Below the pieces are notes generated by a model. The model did not search any database and had not been told where the DNA came from. It was given only the letters and a program-made list of their open reading frames with translations. 45,046 bases of DNA from assembly GCA_018399335.1 (NCBI GenBank), contig JAGYNM010000005.1:1-45046 (forward strand). Reading direction: 5' to 3'. This stretch comes from Bacteroidales bacterium (GTDB lineage: Bacteria; Bacteroidota; Bacteroidia; Bacteroidales; F082). Position numbers and translations under genes: made by a program. Shown here piece after piece: positions 1 through 9,165 of the stretch (positions are counted from its first letter, which is position 1; every line of letters starts with the position of its first letter).

Positions 1-307
1 ATAATCATCCCCTTTTATGCAGGTATGGCTTAAATAGATTCAGTCTAAATTCCAGATAAACCCTTTTCCCATGAAATCAGTTGAATTTGTGCTTCATGGT
101 AATTTCCTTATTTCTTGTTTTACTTTGATTTTGTGTAACTTAACCATATTATTCATGTTGATTTTCTATCAAATAATTTACAAATAGAAAGCTTAGAAAT
201 GATTTATAAAAACTGAATCACGATTTTAAAAAAAAATCAAAGCTTCACCCTCAATTTAGATTAGCTATAAATTATACAAATTGCCATTTTACATTCATCA
301 TTACTGC
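1..307. other. Left-edge non-coding stretch
   Basis: This is AT-rich sequence with stops in all frames. I see no gene, RNA or repeat in it. It probably holds the 3' flank of a gene outside the window and the upstream promoter region of the ferredoxin gene. Confidence 0.5.
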
Positions 308-315
308 TATATTTG
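308..315 (+). promoter_or_regulatory. Predicted -7 element of the ferredoxin promoter
   Basis: TATATTTG fits the Bacteroidota sigma-ABfr -7 consensus TAnnTTTG. It lies 39 nt upstream of the ferredoxin ATG, which leaves a leader of about 32 nt. No well-spaced -33 TTG is seen; the nearest, at 281, is 24 nt away, so only the -7 is called. Confidence 0.5.
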
Positions 316-354
316 CAGCACAAACTCAATGTTAAATTTTAAAAATCGACTGTT

Positions 355-522
355 ATGGCTTACAAAATCACTGAAGATTGCACAGCATGCGGCACTTGTA
401 TTGATGAATGTCCGGTTGATGCTATTTCTGAAGGCGATATCTATGTGATAGATCCTGATGTTTGCACCGATTGTGGTTCATGTGCAGATGTTTGTCCTGT
501 TGAGGCAATTATACCAGAATAA
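355..522 (+). CDS. 2[4Fe-4S] ferredoxin
   Basis: A 55-residue bacterial-type ferredoxin, a small soluble electron carrier. Two clusters are ligated by two CxxCxxCxxxCP motifs: Cys9/12/15/19 and Cys37/40/43/47. The internal two-fold symmetry of this family is plain. The length is typical for clostridial-type ferredoxins, which serve pyruvate or 2-oxoacid:ferredoxin oxidoreductases and hydrogenases in the cytoplasm. The gene is monocistronic: it has its own -7 element 39 nt upstream and a strong terminator about 70 nt downstream. It precedes the NAD-linked 2-oxoglutarate dehydrogenase genes but nothing in the sequence ties it to them. The identification is certain; the partner enzyme cannot be told. 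Confidence 0.96.
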   Translation: MAYKITEDCTACGTCIDECPVDAISEGDIYVIDPDVCTDCGSCADVCPVEAIIPE

Positions 523-590
523 TTTCTGAAGAAGGCGACAACTGATCTCCTTTCTTGATTATGGCTGATTTATCAGCACAAAATTCTACA

Positions 591-616
591 AGCCTGTGTC
601 GTCACAGGCTTTTTTA
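591..616 (+). terminator. Rho-independent terminator after ferredoxin
   Basis: A perfect 8-bp stem, AGCCTGTG/CACAGGCT, with a TCGT tetraloop is followed at once by a T-run. It closes the ferredoxin transcript before the sucA promoter. Confidence 0.93.
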
Positions 617-659
617 TTGTCTGCAACGGTTTTCGGTAGAATGATTCTTAATAAATTCC

Positions 660-667
660 TACCTTTG
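660..667 (+). promoter_or_regulatory. Predicted -7 element of the sucA promoter
   Basis: TACCTTTG matches TAnnTTTG. It lies 25 nt before the sucA ATG and downstream of the ferredoxin terminator, which is the expected place. The -33 element is not clear. Confidence 0.5.
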
Positions 668-692
668 TCCGCTGTACTTAAGTGCATATTTC

Positions 693-3548
693 ATGGACAA
701 CTACACTTTTCTAAACGCTAATGATCCAGCAGTATTAGAGTCTCTCTATCAGCAATTTAAAAATAATCCTGATCAAATAGACCCTCAGTTGAGGCGTTTT
801 TTTGAAGGCTTTGATTTTGCGGTGAAAGACTATAAAAGCCGACCTGGTGAAGCTTCTTTAACTACCGGAAAAGAGTTTAAGGTAATCAGCCTGATCGAAG
901 ATTATCGCAAACGTGGACATTTATTCACGAAAACGAATCCGGTTCGTAAACGCAGATCATACTCTCCAACGCTGGATATCAGCAATTACGGACTTTCGGA
1001 AACCGATCTGGATGTCGTGTTCGAAGCCGGAACAGAAGTTGGTCTCGGAGCAACAAGCCTGAGAAATATCATCAGCATGCTCGAGCAAACCTATTGCCGC
1101 TCGGTGGCAGTAGAATATGTGTATATCCGCAAAACTGAAATAGTAGCCTGGTTACGCAGTAAAATGGAAAAAGTGCGTAACACACCCAATTATCCGGTAT
1201 CTGATAAAAAATATATACTCGATAAGCTTAACAGGGCGGTAAGTTTTGAAGGCTTTCTGCACAAAAAATTCCCCGGACAAAAACGTTTCTCCCTCGAAGG
1301 AGCCGAATCACTAATTCCGGCGCTGGAAGCGATAATGGAAAAAGGGTCAGACTTGGGAGTAGCCGAATTTGTGATCGGAATGGCTCACCGCGGCAGACTT
1401 AATGTGCTGGCAAATATCATGCGCAAACCCTACACGGATATTTTTAGTGAGTTCGACGGGAAAATGTATGAGGACGAAACTTTGCTTGGCGACGTGAAGT
1501 ACCATTTAGGTTATACCGCCGAACGAAAAACCACGCGTGGTAAAACAGTAAAACTTACACTTGCCCCTAATCCGTCCCACCTCGAAGCAGTTGATCCAGT
1601 TGTGCAAGGAATCGCCCGTGCCAAAATTGATCAATACTACTCAGGAGATTACAGCAAAGTAACACCTATATTAATACACGGCGACGGTTCGATTTCCGGA
1701 CAGGGAATTATTTATGAGATTGCGCAAATGTCGGAGCTTAATGGCTACCGCACCGGCGGAACCGTTCACCTTGTAATCAACAACCAAATCGGATTTACGA
1801 CAGATTACCTTGACGGCCGGTCGAGCACCTACTCTACCGACGTTGCAAAAGTAACACAATCGCCTGTTTTTCATGTGAATGGTGATGATCCTGAAGCAGT
1901 TGTCTATGCCATTCAACTGGCTATGGAATTCAGGGAAAAATTCCATAAAGACGTTTACATCGATCTGCTCTGCTACCGTAAATATGGCCACAACGAAGGT
2001 GACGAGCCTCGCTTTACGCAGCCCATCTTATACAAAGTGATCGAAAAACATCCCAATCCAAAAATTATTTATGAAAAGCAGCTTTTGGATGAAGGAGTTG
2101 TAACGCAGGAAGAAATTAAGGCCTTGGAAGCCAAAAACCTCGAAAAACTGGAGGTTAGCCTTTCGGGAGCAAAAGAAAGAGAAAAATCTTTCATCAATAA
2201 CTTTTTGGCCGATACCTGGAAAGGCATCAGAAAAGCTAATAAGGACGATTTTGAGAAAAAAACAAATACCGGCGTTGACAAAGCAATCTTACTTGACCTT
2301 GCCAAAAAAATAACAGCTCTTCCTAAGAACAAGAATTTCTTTAGAAAAACAAGTCGTTTGCAGGAGCAACGACACGATATGGTTTTCAAGGCCAATCAGC
2401 TCGACTGGGCAATGGGTGAGCTTCTGGCCTACGGCAGCCTGGTAAATGAAAAGCTTCCTGTACGCCTGAGTGGCCAGGATGTTGAAAGAGGAACTTTCTC
2501 GCATCGCCACGCCGTTTTAAGGGTTGAAGACTCTGAAGAACAATATGTTCCTCTAAATGCTGTAAGCAGTGATCAGGCTCCTTTTGAAATTTACAACTCG
2601 CCGCTTTCAGAATATGGTGTGCTGGGATTTGAATACGGTTACGCCTTAGCATCACCCGAAACGCTTACCATTTGGGAAGCTCAGTTTGGTGATTTTAATA
2701 ATGGAGCTCAAATTATTTTCGATCAGTTTTTAAGCAGTGCCGAAGATAAATGGAATGTAATGAACGATTTAGTGGTACTGCTGCCACATGGATACGAAGG
2801 ACAGGGGCCCGAACACAGTTCTGCCCGCATCGAACGCTTTTTGAGTTTGTGTGCCGAAAATAATATGCAAATTGCAAATTGTACTACCCCTGCAAACTTT
2901 TTCCATATCCTGCGAAGGCAATTAAAAAGACCCTTCCGTAAACCTTTGGTTATTTTTACTCCTAAAAGCCTTTTAAGACATCCAAAATGTGTTTCTCCAA
3001 TTGAAGAATTTGAGGCTGGAACAGGATTTCAGGAGGTGATAGATGATGTTGCTGCTGATCCGTCGAAAATAGAAAAAGTTGTTTTTTGCTCGGGCAAAGT
3101 TTATTACGACTTGCTCGAAGAAAAAGAGCGTAAACAAGTTGAAACAATCGCTATTGTGCGCCTGGAACAATTGTACCCGCTCCCACGGAAGCAAATGCTG
3201 GCTGTTATCGATAAATACAAAAAGGCAAAAACTCACTTATGGGTTCAGGAAGAACCAATGAATATGGGGCCCTGGAAATACATTCATCATGAGTTTAAAG
3301 AAATCCCACTCAAACTGATTGCTCGTCCTGCCAGCGGAAGCCCGGCAACCGGATCACCAAAATTCCATGTGATCAGACAACAAAAAATCATCGACAAAAC
3401 ATTCGAAATGTGCGAATGTCCGTTTGTTGATAAGGAATGTGGCATGCTTTGTATCGGCAACAAATGGCGCTCGTTCGAACATGAATTGAAGGAATTGAAT
3501 GTGGATAAAATTGACAGTAAGTTTCATAATGCAGAAAAAAAGCTGTAA
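693..3548 (+). CDS. sucA: 2-oxoglutarate dehydrogenase E1 component
   Basis: Thiamine-diphosphate-dependent E1 of the TCA-cycle 2-oxoglutarate dehydrogenase complex. It decarboxylates 2-oxoglutarate and transfers the succinyl group to the lipoyl arm of E2. Visible family motifs include MAHRGRLNVLANI, HNEGDEP, GVLGFEYGY, EAQFGDFNNGAQ and HGYEGQGPEHSSARIERFL. The N-terminal segment (FLNANDPAVLESLYQQF) is the usual E2-binding arm. At 951 residues it is about 20 longer than E. coli SucA. The excess is a C-terminal tail after the usual family end, with Cys907, 909, 916 and 920 in a CxC-x6-C-x3-C pattern (see findings). E2 starts 15 nt downstream, so the two are an operon. No E3 gene lies nearby; it must be elsewhere. 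Confidence 0.97.
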   Translation: MDNYTFLNANDPAVLESLYQQFKNNPDQIDPQLRRFFEGFDFAVKDYKSRPGEASLTTGKEFKVISLIEDYRKRGHLFTKTNPVRKRRSYSPTLDISNYGLSETDLDVVFEAGTEVGLGATSLRNIISMLEQTYCRSVAVEYVYIRKTEIVAWLRSKMEKVRNTPNYPVSDKKYILDKLNRAVSFEGFLHKKFPGQKRFSLEGAESLIPALEAIMEKGSDLGVAEFVIGMAHRGRLNVLANIMRKPYTDIFSEFDGKMYEDETLLGDVKYHLGYTAERKTTRGKTVKLTLAPNPSHLEAVDPVVQGIARAKIDQYYSGDYSKVTPILIHGDGSISGQGIIYEIAQMSELNGYRTGGTVHLVINNQIGFTTDYLDGRSSTYSTDVAKVTQSPVFHVNGDDPEAVVYAIQLAMEFREKFHKDVYIDLLCYRKYGHNEGDEPRFTQPILYKVIEKHPNPKIIYEKQLLDEGVVTQEEIKALEAKNLEKLEVSLSGAKEREKSFINNFLADTWKGIRKANKDDFEKKTNTGVDKAILLDLAKKITALPKNKNFFRKTSRLQEQRHDMVFKANQLDWAMGELLAYGSLVNEKLPVRLSGQDVERGTFSHRHAVLRVEDSEEQYVPLNAVSSDQAPFEIYNSPLSEYGVLGFEYGYALASPETLTIWEAQFGDFNNGAQIIFDQFLSSAEDKWNVMNDLVVLLPHGYEGQGPEHSSARIERFLSLCAENNMQIANCTTPANFFHILRRQLKRPFRKPLVIFTPKSLLRHPKCVSPIEEFEAGTGFQEVIDDVAADPSKIEKVVFCSGKVYYDLLEEKERKQVETIAIVRLEQLYPLPRKQMLAVIDKYKKAKTHLWVQEEPMNMGPWKYIHHEFKEIPLKLIARPASGSPATGSPKFHVIRQQKIIDKTFEMCECPFVDKECGMLCIGNKWRSFEHELKELNVDKIDSKFHNAEKKL

Positions 3549-3563
3549 AAAAATTTCATCACT

Positions 3564-4895
3564 ATGGCTATCGAAATAAAAGTACCCAGCCCGGGAGAAT
3601 CAATCAATGAAGTGCAACTGGCAAATTGGCTGGTTGAAGATGGATCATTCGTTGAAAAAGATCAGGATATTGCAGAAATTGATTCTGACAAAGCTACTTT
3701 AAGCATAGCTGCTGAAGAATCCGGTACAATCCATTTTAAAGCTTCAGCCGGAGATACCGTTGATGTTGGTGCTGTGATCGGAACTATCGATATTGATGCC
3801 AGTGCTCCTCAGCCCAATAAAGAATCAAAAAGTGATTCTGAAAAATCCGCAGTAAAGGAAGAAAAGGCCGTTAAAGAAACGAAAGAACAGCCTAAAACTG
3901 ATGAAAAAGTTGATGATTCAAATGGAAAAACTCCACAAGAGCAAAAATTAAAACTGTCGCCCCTGGCCCGCAAACTGATGGAAAAGGAAAACATCAGCGA
4001 ACAGGAACTAATGGATTTCTTTAAGCATTATCGTGTTGATACAAAAGATGTTAGTTTTTTCCAGGAAAATAAGGACAAACATAAAGCAGCACCATCTGCC
4101 CAATCTACAGTTCAAAATTCATGGGGAGGTGCTCGTGATGAAGACCGCAAAAAGATGAGTATGTTGCGCAAAAAACTCTCGCAGCGTCTTGTCTCCGTAA
4201 AAAATGAAACGGCTATGCTCACCACTTTCAATGAGGTGAACATGACCCCAATCATGGAAATCAGGAAAAAATACAAGGAAGTATTTAAGGAACAACATGA
4301 TATCGGATTAGGATTCATGTCGTTTTTCACAAAAGCTGTCACCGAAGCTTTGCATCTGTTTCCCCAGGTGAACGCACAAATCGATGGGGACGAAATTGTT
4401 TATTTTGATTATGCGGATATCAGCATTGCTGTTTCCGGCCCAAAAGGTCTGGTTGTTCCTGTGGTTCGTAATGCTGAAACGATGAGTCTTGCAGCCATAG
4501 AACGTAAGATAAAAGAATTGGCAATAAAAGCCCGCGACAACAAGCTTAGCCTGGATGAGATGACTGGCGGAACATTTACCATTACCAACGGCGGTGTTTT
4601 CGGCTCTATGCTGTCCACTCCAATAATCAATCCTCCTCAATCAGCAATTCTTGGCATGCACAATATCGTGGAACGCCCAATTGCAGTTAACGGAAAAGTT
4701 GAAATTCATCCCATTATGTATGTGGCACTGAGCTACGACCACCGCATAATCGACGGACGAGAATCAGTTAGTTTTCTTGTAAAAGTAAAAGAACTACTCG
4801 AAAATCCGGTGAAGATGATGTTCGGCTCTAAAGATCCTCTGAAGTTTTACCGGGACTATAAGACATGGCAGAAAGAATCAGATTTTTGGTTTTAG
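3564..4895 (+). CDS. sucB: Dihydrolipoamide succinyltransferase, E2 of 2-oxoglutarate dehydrogenase
   Basis: E2 core enzyme of the 2-oxoglutarate dehydrogenase complex; it transfers succinyl from the lipoyl arm to CoA. Residues 1–78 are a lipoyl domain with the modified lysine at Lys43 in DSDKATL. A charged E/K-rich linker (about 83–128) leads to a short, divergent peripheral-subunit-binding region (about 129–165, [11 protein letters not shown]) that lacks the usual glycine/arginine-rich second half. The catalytic domain starts near 190 and ends with DHRIIDG at 392–398, giving the active-site His393 and Asp397. The last 11 residues are read from DNA that also encodes the start of nadB in another frame. 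A lost stop codon is possible there, so the true C-terminus is uncertain. It follows sucA by 15 nt. Confidence 0.95.
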   Translation: MAIEIKVPSPGESINEVQLANWLVEDGSFVEKDQDIAEIDSDKATLSIAAEESGTIHFKASAGDTVDVGAVIGTIDIDASAPQPNKESKSDSEKSAVKEEKAVKETKEQPKTDEKVDDSNGKTPQEQKLKLSPLARKLMEKENISEQELMDFFKHYRVDTKDVSFFQENKDKHKAAPSAQSTVQNSWGGARDEDRKKMSMLRKKLSQRLVSVKNETAMLTTFNEVNMTPIMEIRKKYKEVFKEQHDIGLGFMSFFTKAVTEALHLFPQVNAQIDGDEIVYFDYADISIAVSGPKGLVVPVVRNAETMSLAAIERKIKELAIKARDNKLSLDEMTGGTFTITNGGVFGSMLSTPIINPPQSAILGMHNIVERPIAVNGKVEIHPIMYVALSYDHRIIDGRESVSFLVKVKELLENPVKMMFGSKDPLKFYRDYKTWQKESDFWF

Positions 4896-6422
4896 GTTCG
4901 TGGATTGCAGGACCCAGCTATGCGCTTAAGGTTGCTCCTATGGGCAAAGTACTCATTGTCACTAACGCTAATGACATCGCCACATGGTATGCTCAGGGCG
5001 GCATTGCAGCTGTGATGTATAATCCGATTCCCACGAAAAACACATTCAGGACACCTTAAATGCAGGTAGCTACCTGAACGATGAAAAAATCGTGTGGATG
5101 ACAATAACCGAACTAACTTCCAGCGGATTAAGGAGTTGATTGAGTGGGGAACGCATTTCGATACAGAATCTTCCGGAAAATATGCTCTGGCACGCGAAGG
5201 AGGTCATTCCGAAAAACGTGTTTTACATTTTCAGGATAAAACAGGGGCTGAAATTCAAAGGGCACTTATCGAAAAGGTGAGACAGCACCCTAATATTGAA
5301 ATGCTGGAAAATCATTTCAGTATTGACCTGATTACCCAGCATCATTTGGGAAAAATCGTCAGAAGGTCGCACCCTGATATACAATGCTTTGGTGCATATG
5401 TTTTGAATCCAGACAAAGGAGAAATCATTACAGTTTTGGCAAAAACTACCATGATCGCAACAGGAGGTGCCGGCAATGTATATCAAACTACAACCAATCC
5501 GAAAATTGCTACCGGTGATGGAATTGCCATGCTCTATCGTGCTAAAGGAGTGGTAGATAATATGGAATTTATTCAGTTTCATCCTACTTCACTTTACAAT
5601 CCAAAAGAAAAACCCTCTTTCCTGATCACTGAAGCACTTAGGGGGGCTGGTGCCGAGCTGAAAGACATTAATGGCAAGGAGTTTATGCAACGTTACGACA
5701 AACGTAAATCTCTTGCCCCACGCGATATTGTAGCCCGCGCAATCGACAACGAAATGAAATTATCTGGCAATGATCATGTTTACCTTGATGCCCGTCATAT
5801 CGATGAATCAGAAATTATGCATCATTTCCCTACAATTTATGCTAAATGCCTGAGCATTGGCATTAATCTTACAAAAGAAATGATTCCGGTAGTTCCCGCA
5901 GCGCATTATATCTGCGGAGGCATCAAGACTGATGAACATGGTGCAACCAGCATCAAAAATGTATTTGCATCGGGAGAAGTTACTTCAACAGGTCTTCATG
6001 GCGCCAACAGACTGGCTTCGAATTCCTTACTTGAATCTATCGTTTTCTCACACAATGCAAGTGTAAAGGCTGTTGAACTGAAAAATATTACTGAAATCCA
6101 GCACAATATACCGGATTGGAATGCTGAAGGAACCGTAATGAATGAGGAAATGATTTTGATCACACAATCACGGAAAGAGTTACAAGGTGTGATGAGTAAT
6201 TATGTGGGTATCGTTCGTTCAGATCTTCGCCTCAAGCGTGCCCTCGACAGACTCGAAATTTTAAACAGGGAAACTGAAGACCTGTATGAAAAATCGGTTC
6301 TAACCGTTCCGCTTTGTGAATTAAGAAATATGATCAATGTGGCATACCTGATAACTAAATTTGCACTTCAGCGGAAAGAAAGTATAGGGCTGCATTATTT
6401 GGTCAATTACGATAAAAATTAG
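4865..6422 (+). pseudogene. nadB: L-aspartate oxidase, frameshifted
   Basis: NadB oxidises L-aspartate to iminoaspartate, the first step of de novo NAD synthesis. The 5' part is in frame from ATG 4865 to about 5030, moves to a second frame to about 5112 ([21 protein letters not shown]) and then to a third frame, open from 5094 to 6422. Both shifts fit the loss of one base. The FAD-binding Rossmann motif reads GSWIAG where the family has GSGIAG, and a few residues before [10 protein letters not shown] look missing. The remainder is well conserved: EGGHSEKRVLHFQD, the FIQFHPTSLY block, HYICGGI, and TGLHGANRLASNSLLES. The damage is confined to about 250 bp at the 5' end. As written, no product with a complete FAD domain can be made; a fragment from ATG 5094 would lack it. 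Recent decay or a local assembly fault are both possible. Confidence 0.85.
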
Positions 6423-6426
6423 TGTT

Positions 6427-6957
6427 ATGGCTTTGATCAGAGCAGTAAATGGAATAAGTCCAAAATTTGGCAAAAATTGTTTTTTCGCCGAGAATGCAAC
6501 AGTTGTGGGTGAAGTTGAAATGGGCGATAATTGCAGTGTGTGGTTCAATGCTGTGGTTCGGGGCGATGTACATTACATCAAGATTGGGGATAATGTCAAC
6601 ATTCAGGATGGCGCTGTTATTCATTGCACCTATAAAAAATCTCCCGTAAACATTGGAAATAATGTTTCCATTGCTCATAATGCCATTGTGCACGGCTGCA
6701 CCATTCACGACAATGTGCTGATTGGCATGGGTGCCATTATCATGGACGATGCAGTAATTGAATCAAACTCAATTATTGCTGCCGGCGCATTAGTAGGCAA
6801 AAACGTAAGGGTTGAATCCGGCAGTGTTTACGCTGGTGTTCCGGCAAAAAAACTTAAATCCATTGATCAGTCATTACTTGAAGGAGAAGTAAATCGCATT
6901 GCCAGATCATACACCATGTATGCCTCCTGGCACGATGATAAAGTAAAACCCGTTTAA
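6427..6957 (+). CDS. Gamma-carbonic-anhydrase-like left-handed beta-helix protein
   Basis: A 176-residue hexapeptide-repeat protein of the YrdA/PaaY/gamma-carbonic anhydrase family, expected to be a trimer with metal sites at subunit interfaces. The repeats run from about residue 15 to 135 (IGDNVNIQDG, IGNNVSIAHN and similar). The three metal-ligand histidines are present (His66, His84, His89). So are Arg45, Asp47 and Gln60, which correspond to the conserved Arg/Asp/Gln of the Cam family. The acidic loop that carries the proton shuttle in archaeal Cam is absent, as usual in this shorter subgroup, so hydratase activity is not certain. It starts 4 nt after the nadB stop and is likely co-transcribed with it. 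Confidence 0.9.
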   Translation: MALIRAVNGISPKFGKNCFFAENATVVGEVEMGDNCSVWFNAVVRGDVHYIKIGDNVNIQDGAVIHCTYKKSPVNIGNNVSIAHNAIVHGCTIHDNVLIGMGAIIMDDAVIESNSIIAAGALVGKNVRVESGSVYAGVPAKKLKSIDQSLLEGEVNRIARSYTMYASWHDDKVKPV

Positions 6958-7066
6958 TTAGTTTGTTTTCCCTAAATTTTGTTAATTCAAAGCTCTTTCG
7001 AGTCCAAACATTTATAGTTGGCATTTCGTTTGATATGCTATTCCACACAATTAATTATAATTTACT

Positions 7067-7744
7067 ATGTCAATCTGGATAATTTTTGGATTTTTTATGT
7101 TGCTGAGCTGGCTTGTAAGCAGTCAGTTAAAGAGCAAGTTCAAGGCATTCAGTAAAATTCCTATCGCAAATGGAATGAGCGGAAGAGAAGTCGCTCAAAA
7201 AATGCTTTACGATAATGGTATCACTGATGTTCGAATATTGTCAGTAGAAGGAAGCTTGAGTGACCATTACAATCCGGTAAATAAAACTATTAACCTAAGC
7301 CGGGAAGTTTACGAAGGCCGAAGCGTTGCCGCCGCCGCTGTTGCCGCACACGAATGTAGCCATGCCGTGCAACACGCAACAGCCTATCACTGGCTTCAAA
7401 TGCGAAGCACTTTGGTTCCAATTGTGAGCTTTAGTTCTAAGTGGGTGCAGTGGGTCTTACTCGCAGGAATATTGCTGTTGCAAAGTTTTCCGCAATTACT
7501 TTTAGCAGGAATCGTTTTATTTGCCTTGACGACTTTGTTCAGTTTTATAACCCTTCCCGTCGAAATTGATGCCAGTCGGAGGGCTTTGGTTTGGCTCAAC
7601 AGCAGCGGAATAACCGATTACAACACACACCCAAAAGCCCAGGAAGCCCTGCGGTGGGCGGCTTACACCTATGTAGTTGCAGCTTTGTCATCTTTGGCAA
7701 CATTATTGTACTATATAGCCATCTTCACAGGTGGAAGAAGATAA
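7067..7744 (+). CDS. Membrane zinc metallopeptidase, YugP-like
   Basis: A 225-residue membrane protein of the neutral zinc metallopeptidase family (Zn_peptidase_2, YugP type). Residues 3–18 form an N-terminal membrane segment. HECSHAVQH at 95–103 holds the HExxH zinc motif (His95, Glu96, His99). Two hydrophobic stretches follow at about 125–160, and a last one at 205–220. The segment EIDASRRAL just after the paired helices resembles the region supplying the third ligand in related M48 enzymes. The family length is about 225–235, so the gene is complete. The natural substrate of the family is not established. It is separated from the upstream gene by 109 nt. Confidence 0.88.
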   Translation: MSIWIIFGFFMLLSWLVSSQLKSKFKAFSKIPIANGMSGREVAQKMLYDNGITDVRILSVEGSLSDHYNPVNKTINLSREVYEGRSVAAAAVAAHECSHAVQHATAYHWLQMRSTLVPIVSFSSKWVQWVLLAGILLLQSFPQLLLAGIVLFALTTLFSFITLPVEIDASRRALVWLNSSGITDYNTHPKAQEALRWAAYTYVVAALSSLATLLYYIAIFTGGRR

Positions 7745-7785
7745 CGAAGAATCATATATTAATCAATAACCTAAACTTTATTATT

Positions 7786-8658
7786 ATGAAAATCAATCGT
7801 TTTTTAATTATGCTATTAATGATCGCAGGCGTAAGCCTGAGTTCATGTAAAAAAGATGACGACATCACAAATCCGGAGCCTACCTTATCCTTTAAAGGCG
7901 GAACGGGTTAGTATAACACCGATGTAACCATTACAACCGGCGAAATTTATCTTAGTTGGTTTACTGCAGCCTATAATCAGAAACAAACAGAAAACTGAAA
8001 AACTGCTGACAGTTACACGAACAATGTTGCTCAAACATTAATCGATTCAACCTCAATACCGAAGTTTTCTCAACTGAGATGAACATTAGTTTCCAGATCC
8101 AGCTTCAAAGTTTCTTATTGCAGGCTGTGGTGGTAACAGATGATGCTGGTCGCACAGCATCTGTTCTATTCAACATCGCTGTTGAAAACGCTATAAAAGT
8201 GGCTAAACATACAGTTGAACTGGGATCGTGGAATGACGTGAAATCAGGTTTCACAATGCAGGAAAACACTATCTTCAATGTTATCACAGCCGCTAATCAG
8301 GCAAAAGTTGATCTTTGTTTTCTACAAAGGTGAAAATAACCTTTAACACATTTGTTGCTCCTTGCTGATGTTTGCCTGAAAACAATTATCACCTTCAACA
8401 CTGTAACAGCTGGGCAACCAGAAATGCAACAAGCTGTTTATCGGAACAGAAATGACAGCTGAAGAATTTGATGGCATTGGTGAATACTATGAATTCCCTG
8501 AATTTGTTGAAGCAGAAGCTGATACAAAAATCATAAATATGGTAAACGGTGATGTTGTATTCTTCAAAACACAGGCCGGAGCGCTGGGTTATATCAAAGT
8601 AGTTGATCTATACTCACGTGGCGACCTCGGAAAATTTGAAGTAATTGTAATGGAATAA
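7786..8658 (+). pseudogene. Degenerate lipoprotein gene
   Basis: The remains of one lipoprotein gene of about 290 codons. The 5' end encodes a signal peptide with lipobox (LSSC, then KKDDD) and stops at 7909–7911. The same frame continues sensibly (TDVTITTGEIYLSW) past that TAG, to further stops at 7996 and 8080. The reading then moves to another frame from 8079 (VVVTDDAGRTASVLFNI, HTVELGSWNDVKSG), stops at 8333, continues in shifted frames (F-Y-K-G-E-N-N, then WATRNATS) and returns to an open segment 8452–8658 ending VVDLYSRGDLGKFEVIVME. The segments follow the order of a small-lipoprotein family of Bacteroidota with an Ig-like N-terminal half and a WxTKNxT / MTAEEFDxI C-terminal half. At least three in-frame stops and three frame changes make translation of the whole impossible. 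The terminator behind it is intact. Confidence 0.85.
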
Positions 8659-8689
8659 ACATTGATCAATTGATCAATTGTAAAAAACC

Positions 8690-8716
8690 AGCCCGCTAAA
8701 AAGCGGGCTTTTTTTT
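8690..8716 (+). terminator. Rho-independent terminator after the lipoprotein pseudogene
   Basis: An 8-bp perfect stem, AGCCCGCT/AGCGGGCT, with an AAAA loop and a run of seven T. It would end the transcript of the metallopeptidase and lipoprotein remnant. Confidence 0.93.
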
Positions 8717-9113
8717 GCTCCAGGATTAGCATATCAGTAAGGCTCAAGCTTATAAAAACCATTATGTTACTAATAGCTGTTAAAATCTGTTTGGTCAACT
8801 AATACTATTGGGAACAGCTCCCAATTTCATACCTCACCTTCAAGTTTGTTCATCAAAATGAATGCTACACAATAACTTTCGAAAAGTGCATAGCGCGACA
8901 ATTTTCAAGAAATACATCACCTATAGAGATTGAATTACAGCCCAGCTGAATGGGATTAATATTTGATGCATTGGATTGTGCCAACTATTCTGTAAAAAAA
9001 CTTGTAAAAACATGCCAGGATAATCAAATTAACAATCATATTTACAGCAAATTGAATACCTTTCAACCAGCCCTGATTTTTATCAAATCCTTTACTAATC
9101 AAAATCCGGGCAT
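8717..9113. other. Non-coding stretch between two converging transcription units
   Basis: I find no gene with recognisable protein character in this 400-bp AT-rich stretch. The short open frame at 8950–9132 runs into the terminator stem of the opposite strand and has no family features. In related genomes this side of the skp genes often carries murI, but I can read no murI remnant here. Confidence 0.5.
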
Positions 9114-9143
9114 AAAAAAAGCCGCCCTATAATAAGGACGGCT
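9114..9143 (-). terminator. Rho-independent terminator of the envelope-biogenesis cluster
   Basis: Read on the minus strand, a 9-bp stem (AGCCGUCCU/AGGGCGGCU with one G-U pair) is followed by six to seven U. It stands 22 nt after the stop of the last skp gene. Confidence 0.9.
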
Positions 9144-9165
9144 CACATATTTTAAAAGCTTGGGA

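Noticed and set aside
5094-6422. Treating 5094–6422 as an intact, separately started L-aspartate oxidase
   Set aside because: It would lack the FAD-binding N-terminus, whose remnants lie just upstream in other frames, so it is part of a broken gene.
8950-9132. 60-codon frame in the gap before the skp terminator
   Set aside because: It ends within the terminator stem of the opposite strand and has no conserved character.
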